A DNA stretch of 34,924 nucleotides from JAEUIG01 sp046349775 (GTDB lineage: Bacteria > Planctomycetota > Planctomycetia > Planctomycetales > Planctomycetaceae). Both the position numbers and the translations under genes were made by a program. This document shows, piece by piece, positions 7,179 through 15,395 of this stretch; positions within the stretch are counted from its first letter, which is position 1; each line of letters begins with the position of its first letter. The DNA lies in contig JAXMBS010000056.1 of the NCBI GenBank assembly GCA_046349775.1, positions 1 to 34,924 on the forward strand, in the 5' to 3' direction. The notes below the pieces were generated by a model. That model saw only the letters and a program-made list of their open reading frames with translations. It did not search any database and was not told the origin of the DNA.

Positions 7179-9182
7179 ATGCAGCAAACGCTGAGATTCT
7201 CGGTTTGCGTGTTGATCGCACTCGCAGTCGTCGCCGCTGCGTTCGCAGCCGAAGAACCTGCGACTCCGGTTCCGGTCGACACTTCTCGCGGCGACGCTCT
7301 CGTCGCCGAATACTTTCGCCTCGAAACCGAACAAATCGAGCGCGAATCCTTCGCCGACATCCACACGCTCGAAGACTGGACGTCACGCCGCGACGAATAT
7401 CGCCGCCAGCTCCGCGAAATGCTCGGCCTTGATCCGCTGCCGGAGAAGACGCCGCTGGAGCCGGTCGTCACCGGCATGCTCGATCATCCCGAGTTCACTG
7501 TCGAGAAGCTGCACTTCCAGTCGCAGCCCGACCTGTACGTCACGGCCAACCTGTATGTCCCCAAGGGGCTGACCGGCAAAGCGCCGACGATCCTCTACGT
7601 CTGCGGCCATGCCCAGATGCGCGACGGCGAGCGGAGCCTCGGCAACAAGACCGGCTACCAGCATCACGGCGAATGGTTTGCCCGCCACGGCTACGTCTGC
7701 CTGACAATCGACTCGCTGCAACTCGGCGAGGTCGAGGGTGTGCATCACGGCACATACAAATTCGACCGCTGGTGGTGGAACTCGCGCGGCTACACGCCGG
7801 CCGGCGTCGAAGCCTGGAACTGCATTCGCGCACTCGATTACCTGGAGACCCGCCCGGAGGTTGATTCCGCCAGGATCGGCGTCACCGGCCGATCCGGCGG
7901 CGGCGCCTACAGCTGGTGGATCGCCGCCCTCGACGACCGCATCGTCTGCGCCGTCCCCGTCGCCGGAATCACCACGCTCCGCAACCACGTCATCGACGGC
8001 TGCGTCGAAGGGCACTGTGACTGCATGTTCATGGTCAATACGTACCGGTGGGACTACGCGCAGGTTGCCGCGCTGGTCGCGCCACGCCCGCTGCTGATCT
8101 CCAACACCGACAAGGACAAGATCTTCCCGCTCGACGGCGTCGTGAAAGTCCACGAGCAGGTCCGCCGGATCTACAAGCTGTACGGAGCGGAGGACAAGCT
8201 CGGCCTGCAGATCACCGAAGGCCCGCACCTCGATACGCAGGAACTGCACGTCCACGAATTCGTGTGGATGAACAAGTTTCTGAAAGGGGAAAACCCGCCG
8301 ATCGACCTGCCGGCGGACAAGCTGTTCGAACCAAAGCAACTGCGTGTCTTCGACGATCTGCCGCAGCCGGAACGGAATTCGACGATCGACGAGTCCTTCG
8401 TCCCGGCGGCCGTCGCACCCGCGATTCCGCAAAATACCGCCGAATGGACCGCGATGCGTGACAAGTGGCTCAAGGAACTGCGCGAGAAGTGCTTCCGCGC
8501 CTGGCCGGCGGACTCGCCAAACAATGCATTGACGCTGGATGTCGCCGAGACGTCGATGGCTCAGACCGGCGATCTTCGGGTTTCCCAATACGAGTTCACC
8601 AGCCAGGCACCGTATCGGCTGCCTATGTTCGCAGTTCAGCTCGGTAGCGAGGTCACGAGTGTGAGGCTAGAAATTGCCGATCAGAAAAGATGGCAGGAGT
8701 TCGTCTGGACCCTGCTCAAAGCGACGTCAGGTCCAAACTTCAGCAAGGAGAATTTTAAGCGTCCAGAGCAACTGAAGAGTGATCTGCAGATGCGGGACGG
8801 CGAATTGGTGATGATCATTGCTCCGCGCGGCGTCGGACCGACCGAATGGACGCGCGACGACAAGAAACGCGCCCAGATTCGCCGTCGGTTCATGTTGCTC
8901 GGCCAGACCGATCATTCGGCGCGCGTCTATGACGTCCGCCGAGCGATCCAGGCGGCCAGACAGGTTGCTGGACCGGATGTTCCGATCACTTTGCAGGGAG
9001 AGCGCGATGCCGCCGTCTGGGCCCTGTACGCTTCGATGTTTGAGCCGCACATTGCCGGTGTGTTGATGCAGTCGCTCGCGGCGAGCCATCGCGACGGCCC
9101 TGACATTCTGAACGTCGTTCGCATCCTCGATATCCCCCAGGCCGCCGCCATCGCACCCGACCGCTTGCGGGTCGATCATTGA
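7179..9182 (+). CDS. Secreted alpha/beta hydrolase (acetyl xylan esterase/dienelactone hydrolase-like) with extra C-terminal domain
   Basis: The 667-residue protein starts at ATG 7179 with a clear signal peptide (RFSVCVLIALAVVAAAFA); an in-frame ATG at 7134 would add 15 residues in front of it and is less likely. The hydrolase domain covers about residues 70-400. The nucleophile motif is TGRSGGGAYSWW (G-x-S-x-G). The likely acid is in ISNTDKDKIFPLD and the likely histidine in EGPHLDTQELHVHEF. The substrate is not evident; related proteins cleave acyl esters on polysaccharides. Residues from about 420 to the end form a further region with no family I recognise. The mfnD-like gene starts 10 bases after its stop, so the two may be co-transcribed although their functions do not obviously match. 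Confidence 0.8.
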   Translation: MQQTLRFSVCVLIALAVVAAAFAAEEPATPVPVDTSRGDALVAEYFRLETEQIERESFADIHTLEDWTSRRDEYRRQLREMLGLDPLPEKTPLEPVVTGMLDHPEFTVEKLHFQSQPDLYVTANLYVPKGLTGKAPTILYVCGHAQMRDGERSLGNKTGYQHHGEWFARHGYVCLTIDSLQLGEVEGVHHGTYKFDRWWWNSRGYTPAGVEAWNCIRALDYLETRPEVDSARIGVTGRSGGGAYSWWIAALDDRIVCAVPVAGITTLRNHVIDGCVEGHCDCMFMVNTYRWDYAQVAALVAPRPLLISNTDKDKIFPLDGVVKVHEQVRRIYKLYGAEDKLGLQITEGPHLDTQELHVHEFVWMNKFLKGENPPIDLPADKLFEPKQLRVFDDLPQPERNSTIDESFVPAAVAPAIPQNTAEWTAMRDKWLKELREKCFRAWPADSPNNALTLDVAETSMAQTGDLRVSQYEFTSQAPYRLPMFAVQLGSEVTSVRLEIADQKRWQEFVWTLLKATSGPNFSKENFKRPEQLKSDLQMRDGELVMIIAPRGVGPTEWTRDDKKRAQIRRRFMLLGQTDHSARVYDVRRAIQAARQVAGPDVPITLQGERDAAVWALYASMFEPHIAGVLMQSLAASHRDGPDILNVVRILDIPQAAAIAPDRLRVDH

Positions 9183-9192
9183 AGCCCTCCCA

Positions 9193-10317
9193 TTGCCGCC
9201 GCGCGTGCGCCTCTTCATCTCCGAGTACCTTTGCAGCGGCGCGTGGCCGGAGTCGGAATTGCCGGCGTCGCTGGCGCGAGAGGGACGCGCCATGTTGCTG
9301 GCGCTCTTGGTCGACGTTGCACGGCTTCCCGGTGTGACGGTCTGCACGACGTGGGATGCTCGGATGAGTGGGTTTCCCTTAAACGCACCGATCGATTGCG
9401 CAGTCGCGCAATCGCCGCGTGACGAATCGGCCGCGTTTCGACGTCTCGCTGCCGAATGTGACGCGACGTACGTGATCGCCCCCGAACTCGACGACCTGCT
9501 CACGCAGCGCGTGCAGGCAGTCCTCGATGCCGGCGGCCGCAGTCTCAACGCGTCTCCTGCGTCAATCGCCGCGTGCAGCGACAAATGGGAGACGTTCCGT
9601 CGACTGTCCGCTGCCGGCATTCCGACGGTCCCCACCGCGCGGTTCGTTCCTGGCGAACCCGCGCCATTTGAATTCCCCATCGTCCTTAAGCCCCGGTTCG
9701 GGGCCGGCTCGCAGGACACGTTTCTGATACACAACGCCGATCAGGTCCATGCCGCCGCTGTGCGATTCACATCTAATCTGCGAGCATCCAGCATTCAGCA
9801 ATCGGCCGTCAGCAGTTGGCAAGATCCAAAATCGGCCAAAGTGGAAGCCATCGTTCAGCCATACGTTCCCGGCCGGGCTTTGTCGGTCGCCGCAGTCTTC
9901 CGCACGGATGGCACTCTCCGCGAACTTTGGCCGGTCGGCGAGCAGCGGCTCTCAGCAGACGGCCGGTTCACCTACTTTGGCGGCCGGATGCCGTTGTCGT
10001 TGCACGCAGTTCGCTCATTCGAGATTTCAAATTTGAAATCTGAGATTCTTCGGATCGCCGCGTGCTTTCCCGGTCTCCGCGGCTACGTCGGATTCGACCT
10101 GATCCTGCCACAGACAAACGATAGGCCGCCATTGATCGTCGACATCAATCCCCGACTCACGACCAGCTACCTCGGCTATCGCGCTCTTGCCCGGACGAAC
10201 CTCGCCCGCCCGATCCTCTGGCCCGATCAAACCTGGCCGCCATTGGAATGGGGCGACAACGGTGTCGTGTTCAACGCCGACGGCGCCGTCGTACGCTCCC
10301 CAGCGCACTGCCGCTAA
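9193..10317 (+). CDS. mfnD: ATP-grasp ligase, MfnD-like (tyramine-glutamate ligase of methanofuran synthesis)
   Basis: The protein begins RLFISEYLCSGAW and has ATP-grasp landmarks: the SDKWETFRRLSAAGIPTVP lid region, PIVLKPRFGAGSQDTFLI, VQPYVPGRALSVAAVF and the metal-binding end GYVGFDLILP to LIVDINPRLTTSY. MfnD joins glutamate to tyramine in methanofuran synthesis; the assignment rests on the fold plus the adjacent mfnF-like gene and is an inference. The start is TTG 9193 or GTG 9205; neither has a convincing ribosome binding site, and GTG gives the more family-like N-terminus. Two stretches look inserted but stay in frame: about residues 192-215 (9769-9840) and 276-286 (10021-10050), the second encoded by a perfect palindrome. 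Confidence 0.72.
   Translation: MPPRVRLFISEYLCSGAWPESELPASLAREGRAMLLALLVDVARLPGVTVCTTWDARMSGFPLNAPIDCAVAQSPRDESAAFRRLAAECDATYVIAPELDDLLTQRVQAVLDAGGRSLNASPASIAACSDKWETFRRLSAAGIPTVPTARFVPGEPAPFEFPIVLKPRFGAGSQDTFLIHNADQVHAAAVRFTSNLRASSIQQSAVSSWQDPKSAKVEAIVQPYVPGRALSVAAVFRTDGTLRELWPVGEQRLSADGRFTYFGGRMPLSLHAVRSFEISNLKSEILRIAACFPGLRGYVGFDLILPQTNDRPPLIVDINPRLTTSYLGYRALARTNLARPILWPDQTWPPLEWGDNGVVFNADGAVVRSPAHCR
10022..10041 (+). repeat. Perfect 20-base palindrome translated inside the mfnD-like gene
   Basis: AGATTTCAAATTTGAAATCT equals its own reverse complement. It is read in frame as part of EISNLKSEI, between two conserved parts of the ATP-grasp domain, so the gene tolerates it. It shares ATTTCAAATTTGA with the palindrome at 1637-1666, which encodes the related peptide ISNLKFQI before a stop. 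A second island of short-word repeats lies upstream in the same gene (9769-9832). Confidence 0.7.
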
Positions 10318-10373
10318 ACTGTCGCAGCGTCCGTCGCCAGCGTCTCTTGTCCATCCGCCATCCGCCCTCGACC

Positions 10374-11393
10374 ATGCGTCCTTTAGGCCTCGACATCGGC
10401 GGCGCGAATCTCAAAGCCTCCGACGGCGAATTTCGTTCGGTCTCCGTACCTTTCGCTGTGTGGCGCGAACCGGAAAAGCTGTCGATCGCGCTGCGCGGAA
10501 TCGTAGGCGAATTCCAGTCCTCGACCGCACTCGCCGTCACGATGACTGGCGAACTGGCCGACTGCTTCGCCACCAAGGCCGAAGGCGTCCGCCACATTCT
10601 GTCTGCCGTCGAAACCGCCGCGAAGGGCATCCCGGTCGCCGTCTGGACAACCGGCGGCGAATTTGTCTCAACGGATGACGCCCGCGAACTCGTCCCACTG
10701 GTCGCCGCTGCGAACTGGCACGCTCTCGCCACCTGGGCCGCCCGTTCGGTCCCCACTGGCTGCGGACTACTGATCGACATAGGCTCGACGACGACCGACA
10801 TCATTCCCTTGTCCGGCGGGATTCCCGTTCCCGAAGGCCGGACCGACTTGCAGCGACTGCAATCGGGAGAACTCGTCTACACCGGCGTCCGCCGCACCCC
10901 CGTCTGCGCGGTGACGTCTCACGTGCCGCTGAATGGCGTCCAATGCCCGCTCTCGGCGGAGCTGTTCGCCACGATGCTCGACGTCTATCTGATCCTTGGC
11001 GACATTCGCGAAGTTCCGTCCGAGCGGGATACGGCGAACGGTCGCCCGGCGACGATTCCGTCGGCCTGCGACCGTCTGGCGCGGATGCTCTGCGCCGATG
11101 TGACGGAAGTGACTTTCGCCGAACTTGCATCAATCTCCCGGTCGATCGCCAATTCACAGGAGTCGCAACTCAGGTCTGCGGTCAACGCGGTCCACCAGCG
11201 GCTCCCGGGCGAGTGCGAGCTGGTGATCGTGTCCGGGGAAGGGGGCTTTCTGGCGGAGCAGATGCTGCAGGGACTGCCGGACTATCAGCAAATTCCCCGG
11301 CTGTCGCTCGCCGAATCCCTGGGCCCGGAGCATTCCCAGGCGGCCTGTGCGTACTCCCTTGCCCGCCTGGCCCGCGAACGCCCCATTTCATAA
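10374..11393 (+). CDS. mfnF: MfnF-like hydantoinase A/oxoprolinase-family protein (H4MPT-linked C1 pathway)
   Basis: The 339-residue protein starts at ATG 10374, giving MRPLGLDIGGANLKASDGEF, with the first phosphate-binding loop of the ASKHA/hydantoinase fold. A second loop is in LLIDIGSTTTDIIPLSGG. Further matches to the H4MPT-linked C1-transfer family are SGELVYTGVRRTPVCA, VSGEGGFLAEQML and the C-terminal SLGPEHSQAACAYSLA. MfnF couples the amine precursor to the furan ring in methanofuran synthesis in methanogens. Homologues occur in methylotrophs and planctomycetes with H4MPT-dependent formaldehyde oxidation. It lies 56 bases after the mfnD-like gene in the same direction. The role is inferred from family and neighbour; other pathway genes are not in the window. 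Confidence 0.85.
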   Translation: MRPLGLDIGGANLKASDGEFRSVSVPFAVWREPEKLSIALRGIVGEFQSSTALAVTMTGELADCFATKAEGVRHILSAVETAAKGIPVAVWTTGGEFVSTDDARELVPLVAAANWHALATWAARSVPTGCGLLIDIGSTTTDIIPLSGGIPVPEGRTDLQRLQSGELVYTGVRRTPVCAVTSHVPLNGVQCPLSAELFATMLDVYLILGDIREVPSERDTANGRPATIPSACDRLARMLCADVTEVTFAELASISRSIANSQESQLRSAVNAVHQRLPGECELVIVSGEGGFLAEQMLQGLPDYQQIPRLSLAESLGPEHSQAACAYSLARLARERPIS

Positions 11394-11453
11394 CCGCCCC
11401 GAATGTATCTCCCTCTGCCAATTTGTTCCTGTGCCACTTTGCCACTCCTTCAA

Positions 11454-11481
11454 TTGACCGCGGGCGCGCATGGGCTAGAAT
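11454..11481 (+). promoter_or_regulatory. Possible sigma-70 promoter for hpf
   Basis: TTGACC (11454-11459), a 16-base spacer and TAGAAT (11476-11481) match the housekeeping -35/-10 pattern well. They lie in the 278-base gap between mfnF and hpf and would give a leader of about 185 bases. The match is by eye only, in GC-rich DNA where such matches are uncommon. Confidence 0.45.
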
Positions 11482-11656
11482 CAGAGCCGCTGAGGAGGCC
11501 CGGCCGGGCGCTCCTTATGACGGCTGATTCCGTGCGGCGGTCTCAATTCGCTTCGAGCGAGACCGTTGCTCCCGTGTCGTACACGCCTGTCGGCGGTGCG
11601 GCGTCCGGGTCTGCCGGAACAGTCCCATGGCCATTGAGCGAAGCGGACAACCTGGC

Positions 11657-11662
11657 AAGGAG
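11657..11662 (+). promoter_or_regulatory. Ribosome binding site deciding the hpf start
   Basis: AAGGAG lies 9 bases before the GTG at 11672, which matches where HPF proteins normally begin. The upstream in-frame ATG at 11627 has no such site. Confidence 0.6.
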
Positions 11663-11671
11663 CACGCGCCG

Positions 11672-12022
11672 GTGCAAGTGGCGATTACCTGCCGTCACGG
11701 CAGTCTTAAACCCGACCTCAATGAGTACATTACGCGGAAGTCCGAAAAGCTGCTGACGTATTTCGAGCGCGTGACCCAGATTCTGGTCACGCTCGATTTC
11801 CTCGACGGGCGCGTGCGCACGGAAATCCTGGTGGATGCCGAGCACAAGCACAATTTCGTGGCGCACGCCGAGGGAGACGATGCGACGGCGACGTTTGATG
11901 GCGCCCTGCACAAGATGGAACAGCAGATTCGCAAATATAAGGAGAAAGTGCAGGACCACCGGCGGGACCGGCCGCTGAACGAAATGCTCGATGCGGATTC
12001 CGGGGACGGCGAGATAGAATAG
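11672..12022 (+). CDS. hpf: Ribosome hibernation-promoting factor (HPF/RaiA family)
   Basis: The product is a 116-residue protein: MQVAITCRHGSLKPDLNEYI at the start, KSEKLLTYFERVTQI, then HNFVAHAEGDDATATFDGAL and ALHKMEQQIRKYKEKVQDHR at the end of the conserved domain. This is the short HPF form with an acidic tail (DADSGDGEIE) and no long dimerisation domain. HPF binds the 30S decoding region and inactivates ribosomes in slow growth. The start is GTG 11672, set by AAGGAG at 11657-11662; an ATG at 11627 would add 15 non-family residues. It is followed by EIIA, HPr and EI genes, the hpf-ptsN order seen widely in bacteria next to rpoN, but rpoN itself is not here. Confidence 0.88.
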   Translation: MQVAITCRHGSLKPDLNEYITRKSEKLLTYFERVTQILVTLDFLDGRVRTEILVDAEHKHNFVAHAEGDDATATFDGALHKMEQQIRKYKEKVQDHRRDRPLNEMLDADSGDGEIE

Positions 12023-12220
12023 ACGCGTTCATTCACTGCGGCTGCCGTCGGGGTGCGTCGCCGAAGCGTCCCGCCCAGTTTCGTGCTCCGCTGCGAACAG
12101 ACCGACCGCGGCCACGAGGGCGGAGACCAGACAGCGTGTGGATATGTGATTGCCGTTCAAGCCTGACGGCCAGGCGGGCGGCCACCCGTTTCGGCGCCGA
12201 TGCCGATCAAGGAGAGATGC

Positions 12221-12691
12221 ATGAAGTTGACTGAATTTGTCGTGGAGCGCGCGATCATTCCCGATCTGAAAGCGACCACAAAGGACGCGGCGATTCGGGA
12301 AATGGTCTCCGGCCTGCGCAGCGCAGGGCGGATTGCCAACGATCACGATGGACAGATCGTCGGCGCCATCCTGAAGCGCGAAGAGCTCGGATCGACCGGC
12401 ATCGGACGCGGCGTGGCGGTCCCGCACACCAAGCATCCCTCCGTGGACTCGCTGATCTGCACTGTGGCGATCAGCCGCGGCGGTCTCGACTTCGCCAGCC
12501 TCGACGGTGAAGACGTCTACATCCTGTTCCTGCTGATTTCACCTCCGGACCGTCCGGGAGACCACCTCCGCGGACTGGAAACGATTACCCGCCACCTCAA
12601 AAGTGACGACTTTTGTCGGTTTCTGCGGCAATCGTCGACGCAGGCCCAAGTTTGGGATCTGCTGAGCGAAGCCGACGCCGCACAGGCCTGA
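12221..12691 (+). CDS. ptsN: PTS EIIA-type protein, PtsN-like
   Basis: The 156-residue protein starts at ATG 12221, with AAGGAG at 12209-12214. It has the EIIA (fructose/nitrogen type) fold: DAAIREMVSGLRSAGRI, ILKREELGSTGIGRGVAVPH, with the phosphorylated histidine in AVPHTKHP, and DGEDVYILFLLISPP. It would accept phosphate from the HPr encoded at 12867. No EIIB or EIIC permease gene is in the window, so a regulatory rather than sugar-uptake role is likely. It sits 198 bases after hpf. Confidence 0.9.
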   Translation: MKLTEFVVERAIIPDLKATTKDAAIREMVSGLRSAGRIANDHDGQIVGAILKREELGSTGIGRGVAVPHTKHPSVDSLICTVAISRGGLDFASLDGEDVYILFLLISPPDRPGDHLRGLETITRHLKSDDFCRFLRQSSTQAQVWDLLSEADAAQA

Positions 12692-12700
12692 CGCCGCGCT

Positions 12701-12731
12701 CGGGAGCCAGGGACGCGTCTGTGTGCTCCCG
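12701..12731 (+). other. Hairpin between the EIIA and HPr genes
   Basis: CGGGAGC (12701-12707) pairs with GCTCCCG (12725-12731) across 17 bases in the 175-base gap. There is no T-tract. It may be a processing or attenuation structure separating expression of ptsN from the HPr-EI pair. Confidence 0.3.
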
Positions 12732-12866
12732 GCGCATCACACCAGAATTGTTCGGCTGGTGAACCGCCGCATTCGCCGGTCGTCGTACAAGCCCCCCGTC
12801 CTGCCGGACCTCATCGCCACGTGTTGTTCGTCGCCGCCCCCGCCCGGAAGCGGACACTGAACTAAT

Positions 12867-13172
12867 ATGATCCGTCGCACCGTGACCGTGACGCTCGAAA
12901 ACGGACTGCACATGGTCCCGGCGTCCACCATCGCCAGGGCGGCGCGGGACTTTCGCGGCCATCTTGTCCTGCGTCACGACCACATCACCGCTGATGCGCA
13001 TTCCGTGCTCGACCTGCTGCAACTCAAGGCCGAGTACGGCGTCGTCCTCGAAATCGAAGCCGATGGAGACGGCGCGGCGGACGTCGTAAACGCGATCGAA
13101 CGCCTGTTCATCTCCAATTTCGCCGTGCAGCAGCCGGCCGGCGCGCCCGGTGCAGGGACGCCTGATCCATGA
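12867..13172 (+). CDS. HPr-family phosphocarrier protein with altered active site (Arg17 replaced)
   Basis: A 101-residue HPr-type protein beginning MIRRTVTVTLENGLHMVPAS. The phosphorylated histidine (His15 equivalent) is present in NGLHMVPA, but the neighbouring Arg17 that stabilises phospho-His in classical HPr is valine. A serine at the Ser46 position is kept in DAHSVLDLLQLKAEYG, so regulation by an HPr kinase is possible; none is in the window. A proline/glycine-rich tail (QQPAGAPGAG) extends past the usual end. The stop overlaps the enzyme I start (ATGA at 13169-13172), so translation is probably coupled. It would pass phosphate from EI to the EIIA encoded at 12221. Confidence 0.88.
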   Translation: MIRRTVTVTLENGLHMVPASTIARAARDFRGHLVLRHDHITADAHSVLDLLQLKAEYGVVLEIEADGDGAADVVNAIERLFISNFAVQQPAGAPGAGTPDP

Positions 13173-14917
13173 TCGTCAAGCACGGCGTCGCGGTCTCACC
13201 GGGGGTGGCCATCGGCCCGGCCATGGTGCTCGGCGCCGCGAGTTATCGCATTCCCCGACGCTTCATCCGCGCCGACGGCGTGGAAGCCGAGGTCGCCCGG
13301 TTCCGCTGCGCGCTCGACACCGTCTGCGAAGAAATCTCGACGAACGAGCAGCTCGCGTCCGAGCAGATCGGCAAGGAGTACGGCGCCATTTTCGGCGCAC
13401 ATCTCCAGTTGGCCCGCGACCCCAGGCTGATTCGCGAAGTCGACGAGCTGGTTCGCAAGCGGCATTACTCTCCCGAGTTCGCCGCGTCACAGGTGCTCCG
13501 GCGCTACGCCCGGCAGTTGCAGAGCCTGGGGAACCCGTATCTCGCTGAGCGGGCCACCGATCTGTTCGACCTGGAGCGGCGCATTCTCAGCAACCTGCTG
13601 AACGAGCAACGCGAGGACCTGACAAATCTGACCGACGACGTCATCGTCCTGGCCCACAACCTGACTCCCAGCGAAACGGCTTCGCTGGACCGCAAGCACG
13701 TCCTCGGGTTTGCGACGGAAATCGGCGGCGTGACGAGCCACACGGCGATTCTGGCCGGGGCGCTGGAATTGCCCGCCATCGTCGGCGTCGGAAACTTCCT
13801 GCCGGAGGTTTCCGGCGGCACGATCGTGATCCTCGACGGCAACCACGGTGAGTTGCTGATCGATCCGGAAGAGGACACCATCGCCCGGTACCGCGACACC
13901 GCGAAGAAGGCCCGTGCGGTCGCCGCCCGCATGCTGTCTCGCGGGACTCAGATTGCCGAAACCAAAGACCGGGTGCGGGTTCACGTCTTCGGCAATATCG
14001 AGTTTCCCGAGGAGGCCGACCACTGTATCGAGCGCGGCGCCGACGGCATCGGACTCTATCGCACGGAGTTCCTGTACCTCGCCGGCGCTCAAGAGCGCAC
14101 AGAACAGGACCATTACGACGCTTATCGGACCGTCATCGAACGGGTCGGCGACCGGCCGGTCGTCATCCGCACGCTCGACCTGGGGGCCGACAAGGTCACG
14201 GGCGCCATGGCGGAAGAGTTCGAAAGCGGCGCCAATCCGGAACTGGGCCTCCGCAGCATCCGACTGAGCCTCGACAACCTGCAACTGTTCAAAACCCAGC
14301 TCCGCGCGATCCTGCGGGCGGCGACATCGGGCCGGGTCAGTGTCATGTTCCCGTTGATTTCCTCGCTGCTCGAGCTGCGGCAGGCCAAGATGATCGTCGA
14401 GGACGTCAAGGAAGATTTGACGGACGAGGGGATCCCGTTCAATCCCTCGGTCCCCATCGGGATCATGGTGGAAGTGCCGTCGGCCGCCTTGATGGCCCCG
14501 GAATTCGCGCGGGAAGTCGACTTTTTTTCTATCGGCACCAACGATCTCATCCAATATACTCTCGCCGCCGACCGGTCCGATCCGGCGGTTGCGAAATACT
14601 ACAACTCTGCTGATCCGGCCGTCTTGCGGCTCATCCGCATGGTCGTCCGTGCCGCCGCCGAGCGAAATGTCCCGGTGACGGTCTGCGGGCAGATGAGTTC
14701 GGATCCGAAGTTTGTGCCGCTGTTTGTGGGATTAGGGCTGCGCACGCTCAGCACAACGCCGCTGGCCGTGCCCGAAGTTAAGGAAGTCATTCGCAGCCTC
14801 ACGATCGCACAGGCGGAACAGATCGCTGCGTCAGCGCTGGAACTGGAGCTGGCCCGCGACATCGAGGGATTTTTGCGAGGCGAGTTAAAGCGAATTTGTC
14901 CGGACCTGGCCGACTAG
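13169..14917 (+). CDS. ptsI: Phosphoenolpyruvate-protein phosphotransferase (enzyme I)
   Basis: 582 residues, the normal length for enzyme I. The N-terminal HPr-interaction and phosphohistidine domain has the phosphorylated histidine in GGVTSHTAILAGALELPAIV. The C-terminal PEP-binding barrel shows GADGIGLYRTEFLYL, LDLGADKVTG, NPELGLRSIR, IGIMVEVPSAALMAPEFA, FFSIGTNDLIQYTLAADRSD and the catalytic cysteine in VTVCGQMSSDP. It takes phosphate from PEP to the adjacent HPr. The start overlaps the HPr stop by four bases. Without a permease in sight, the EI-HPr-EIIA chain probably senses PEP or carbon/nitrogen state. Confidence 0.95.
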   Translation: MIVKHGVAVSPGVAIGPAMVLGAASYRIPRRFIRADGVEAEVARFRCALDTVCEEISTNEQLASEQIGKEYGAIFGAHLQLARDPRLIREVDELVRKRHYSPEFAASQVLRRYARQLQSLGNPYLAERATDLFDLERRILSNLLNEQREDLTNLTDDVIVLAHNLTPSETASLDRKHVLGFATEIGGVTSHTAILAGALELPAIVGVGNFLPEVSGGTIVILDGNHGELLIDPEEDTIARYRDTAKKARAVAARMLSRGTQIAETKDRVRVHVFGNIEFPEEADHCIERGADGIGLYRTEFLYLAGAQERTEQDHYDAYRTVIERVGDRPVVIRTLDLGADKVTGAMAEEFESGANPELGLRSIRLSLDNLQLFKTQLRAILRAATSGRVSVMFPLISSLLELRQAKMIVEDVKEDLTDEGIPFNPSVPIGIMVEVPSAALMAPEFAREVDFFSIGTNDLIQYTLAADRSDPAVAKYYNSADPAVLRLIRMVVRAAAERNVPVTVCGQMSSDPKFVPLFVGLGLRTLSTTPLAVPEVKEVIRSLTIAQAEQIAASALELELARDIEGFLRGELKRICPDLAD

Positions 14918-15395
14918 CCACCGTCCACGGGCGGCACCGACGTGCCGGCCGACACGAAATTACTGGTGACGAACAGAGTGCTTCAGACACGTCCCGTTCA
15001 TTTCCGGGGGACTGCGCCCGCCGAACAAGCGCCGTGCAGTGCTGCTGCGACTGACCAGCCTTTGGCTGGCGAAGGCTTCCTACTGCTGCCGGCCGGCGCA
15101 TTGGCGCCCGTGGCAGCCGTCGGACGCCTGCCGACGTCTGTCCTGATCGAGGGCAGATGCGGCGCAGCCGATGGCCTGGGAACCGGACGTGGGTGGCAGC
15201 CCGCGGGCCCGCCAACAGGCGACCCGCTTCTCGCACGGTCGCCTGCGGCGACCGGCGTCGGCGAAAGGTGCTTTCCCCATCGTGCGCCCGGCCTGCGCAC
15301 AGTGGCCGGCACATCGCCGCGGCTGACCCACAGCCCCGCACTCGGCAACGACCCGCACGGGCGTCCCGTTCGTCACCCCAGACGAGGGGACCCGC
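14918..15395. other. 478-base gap: probable leader of the RNase E/G gene
   Basis: No convincing gene is seen in either strand. The segment is GC-rich and contains a small hairpin, CCAGCC-TTT-GGCTGG (15055-15069), and several other GC-rich repeats of the type GTCGGACGCCTGCCGAC. A purine-rich ACGAGGGGAC precedes the ATG at 15396. RNase E mRNAs in other bacteria have long structured leaders used for autoregulation; whether that holds here cannot be told from the sequence. Confidence 0.35.

Noticed and set aside
5846..7477. 543-codon minus-strand frame opposite the DUF1501 gene and the start of the hydrolase gene
   Set aside because: GC-rich shadow frame with Arg/Asp/Val-rich composition, crossing the inverted repeat and two genes; no family motif.
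14918..15395. Structured RNA gene (RNase P RNA or similar) upstream of RNase E/G
   Set aside because: No conserved core words of RNase P RNA, tmRNA or SRP RNA were found; only generic GC-rich hairpins.
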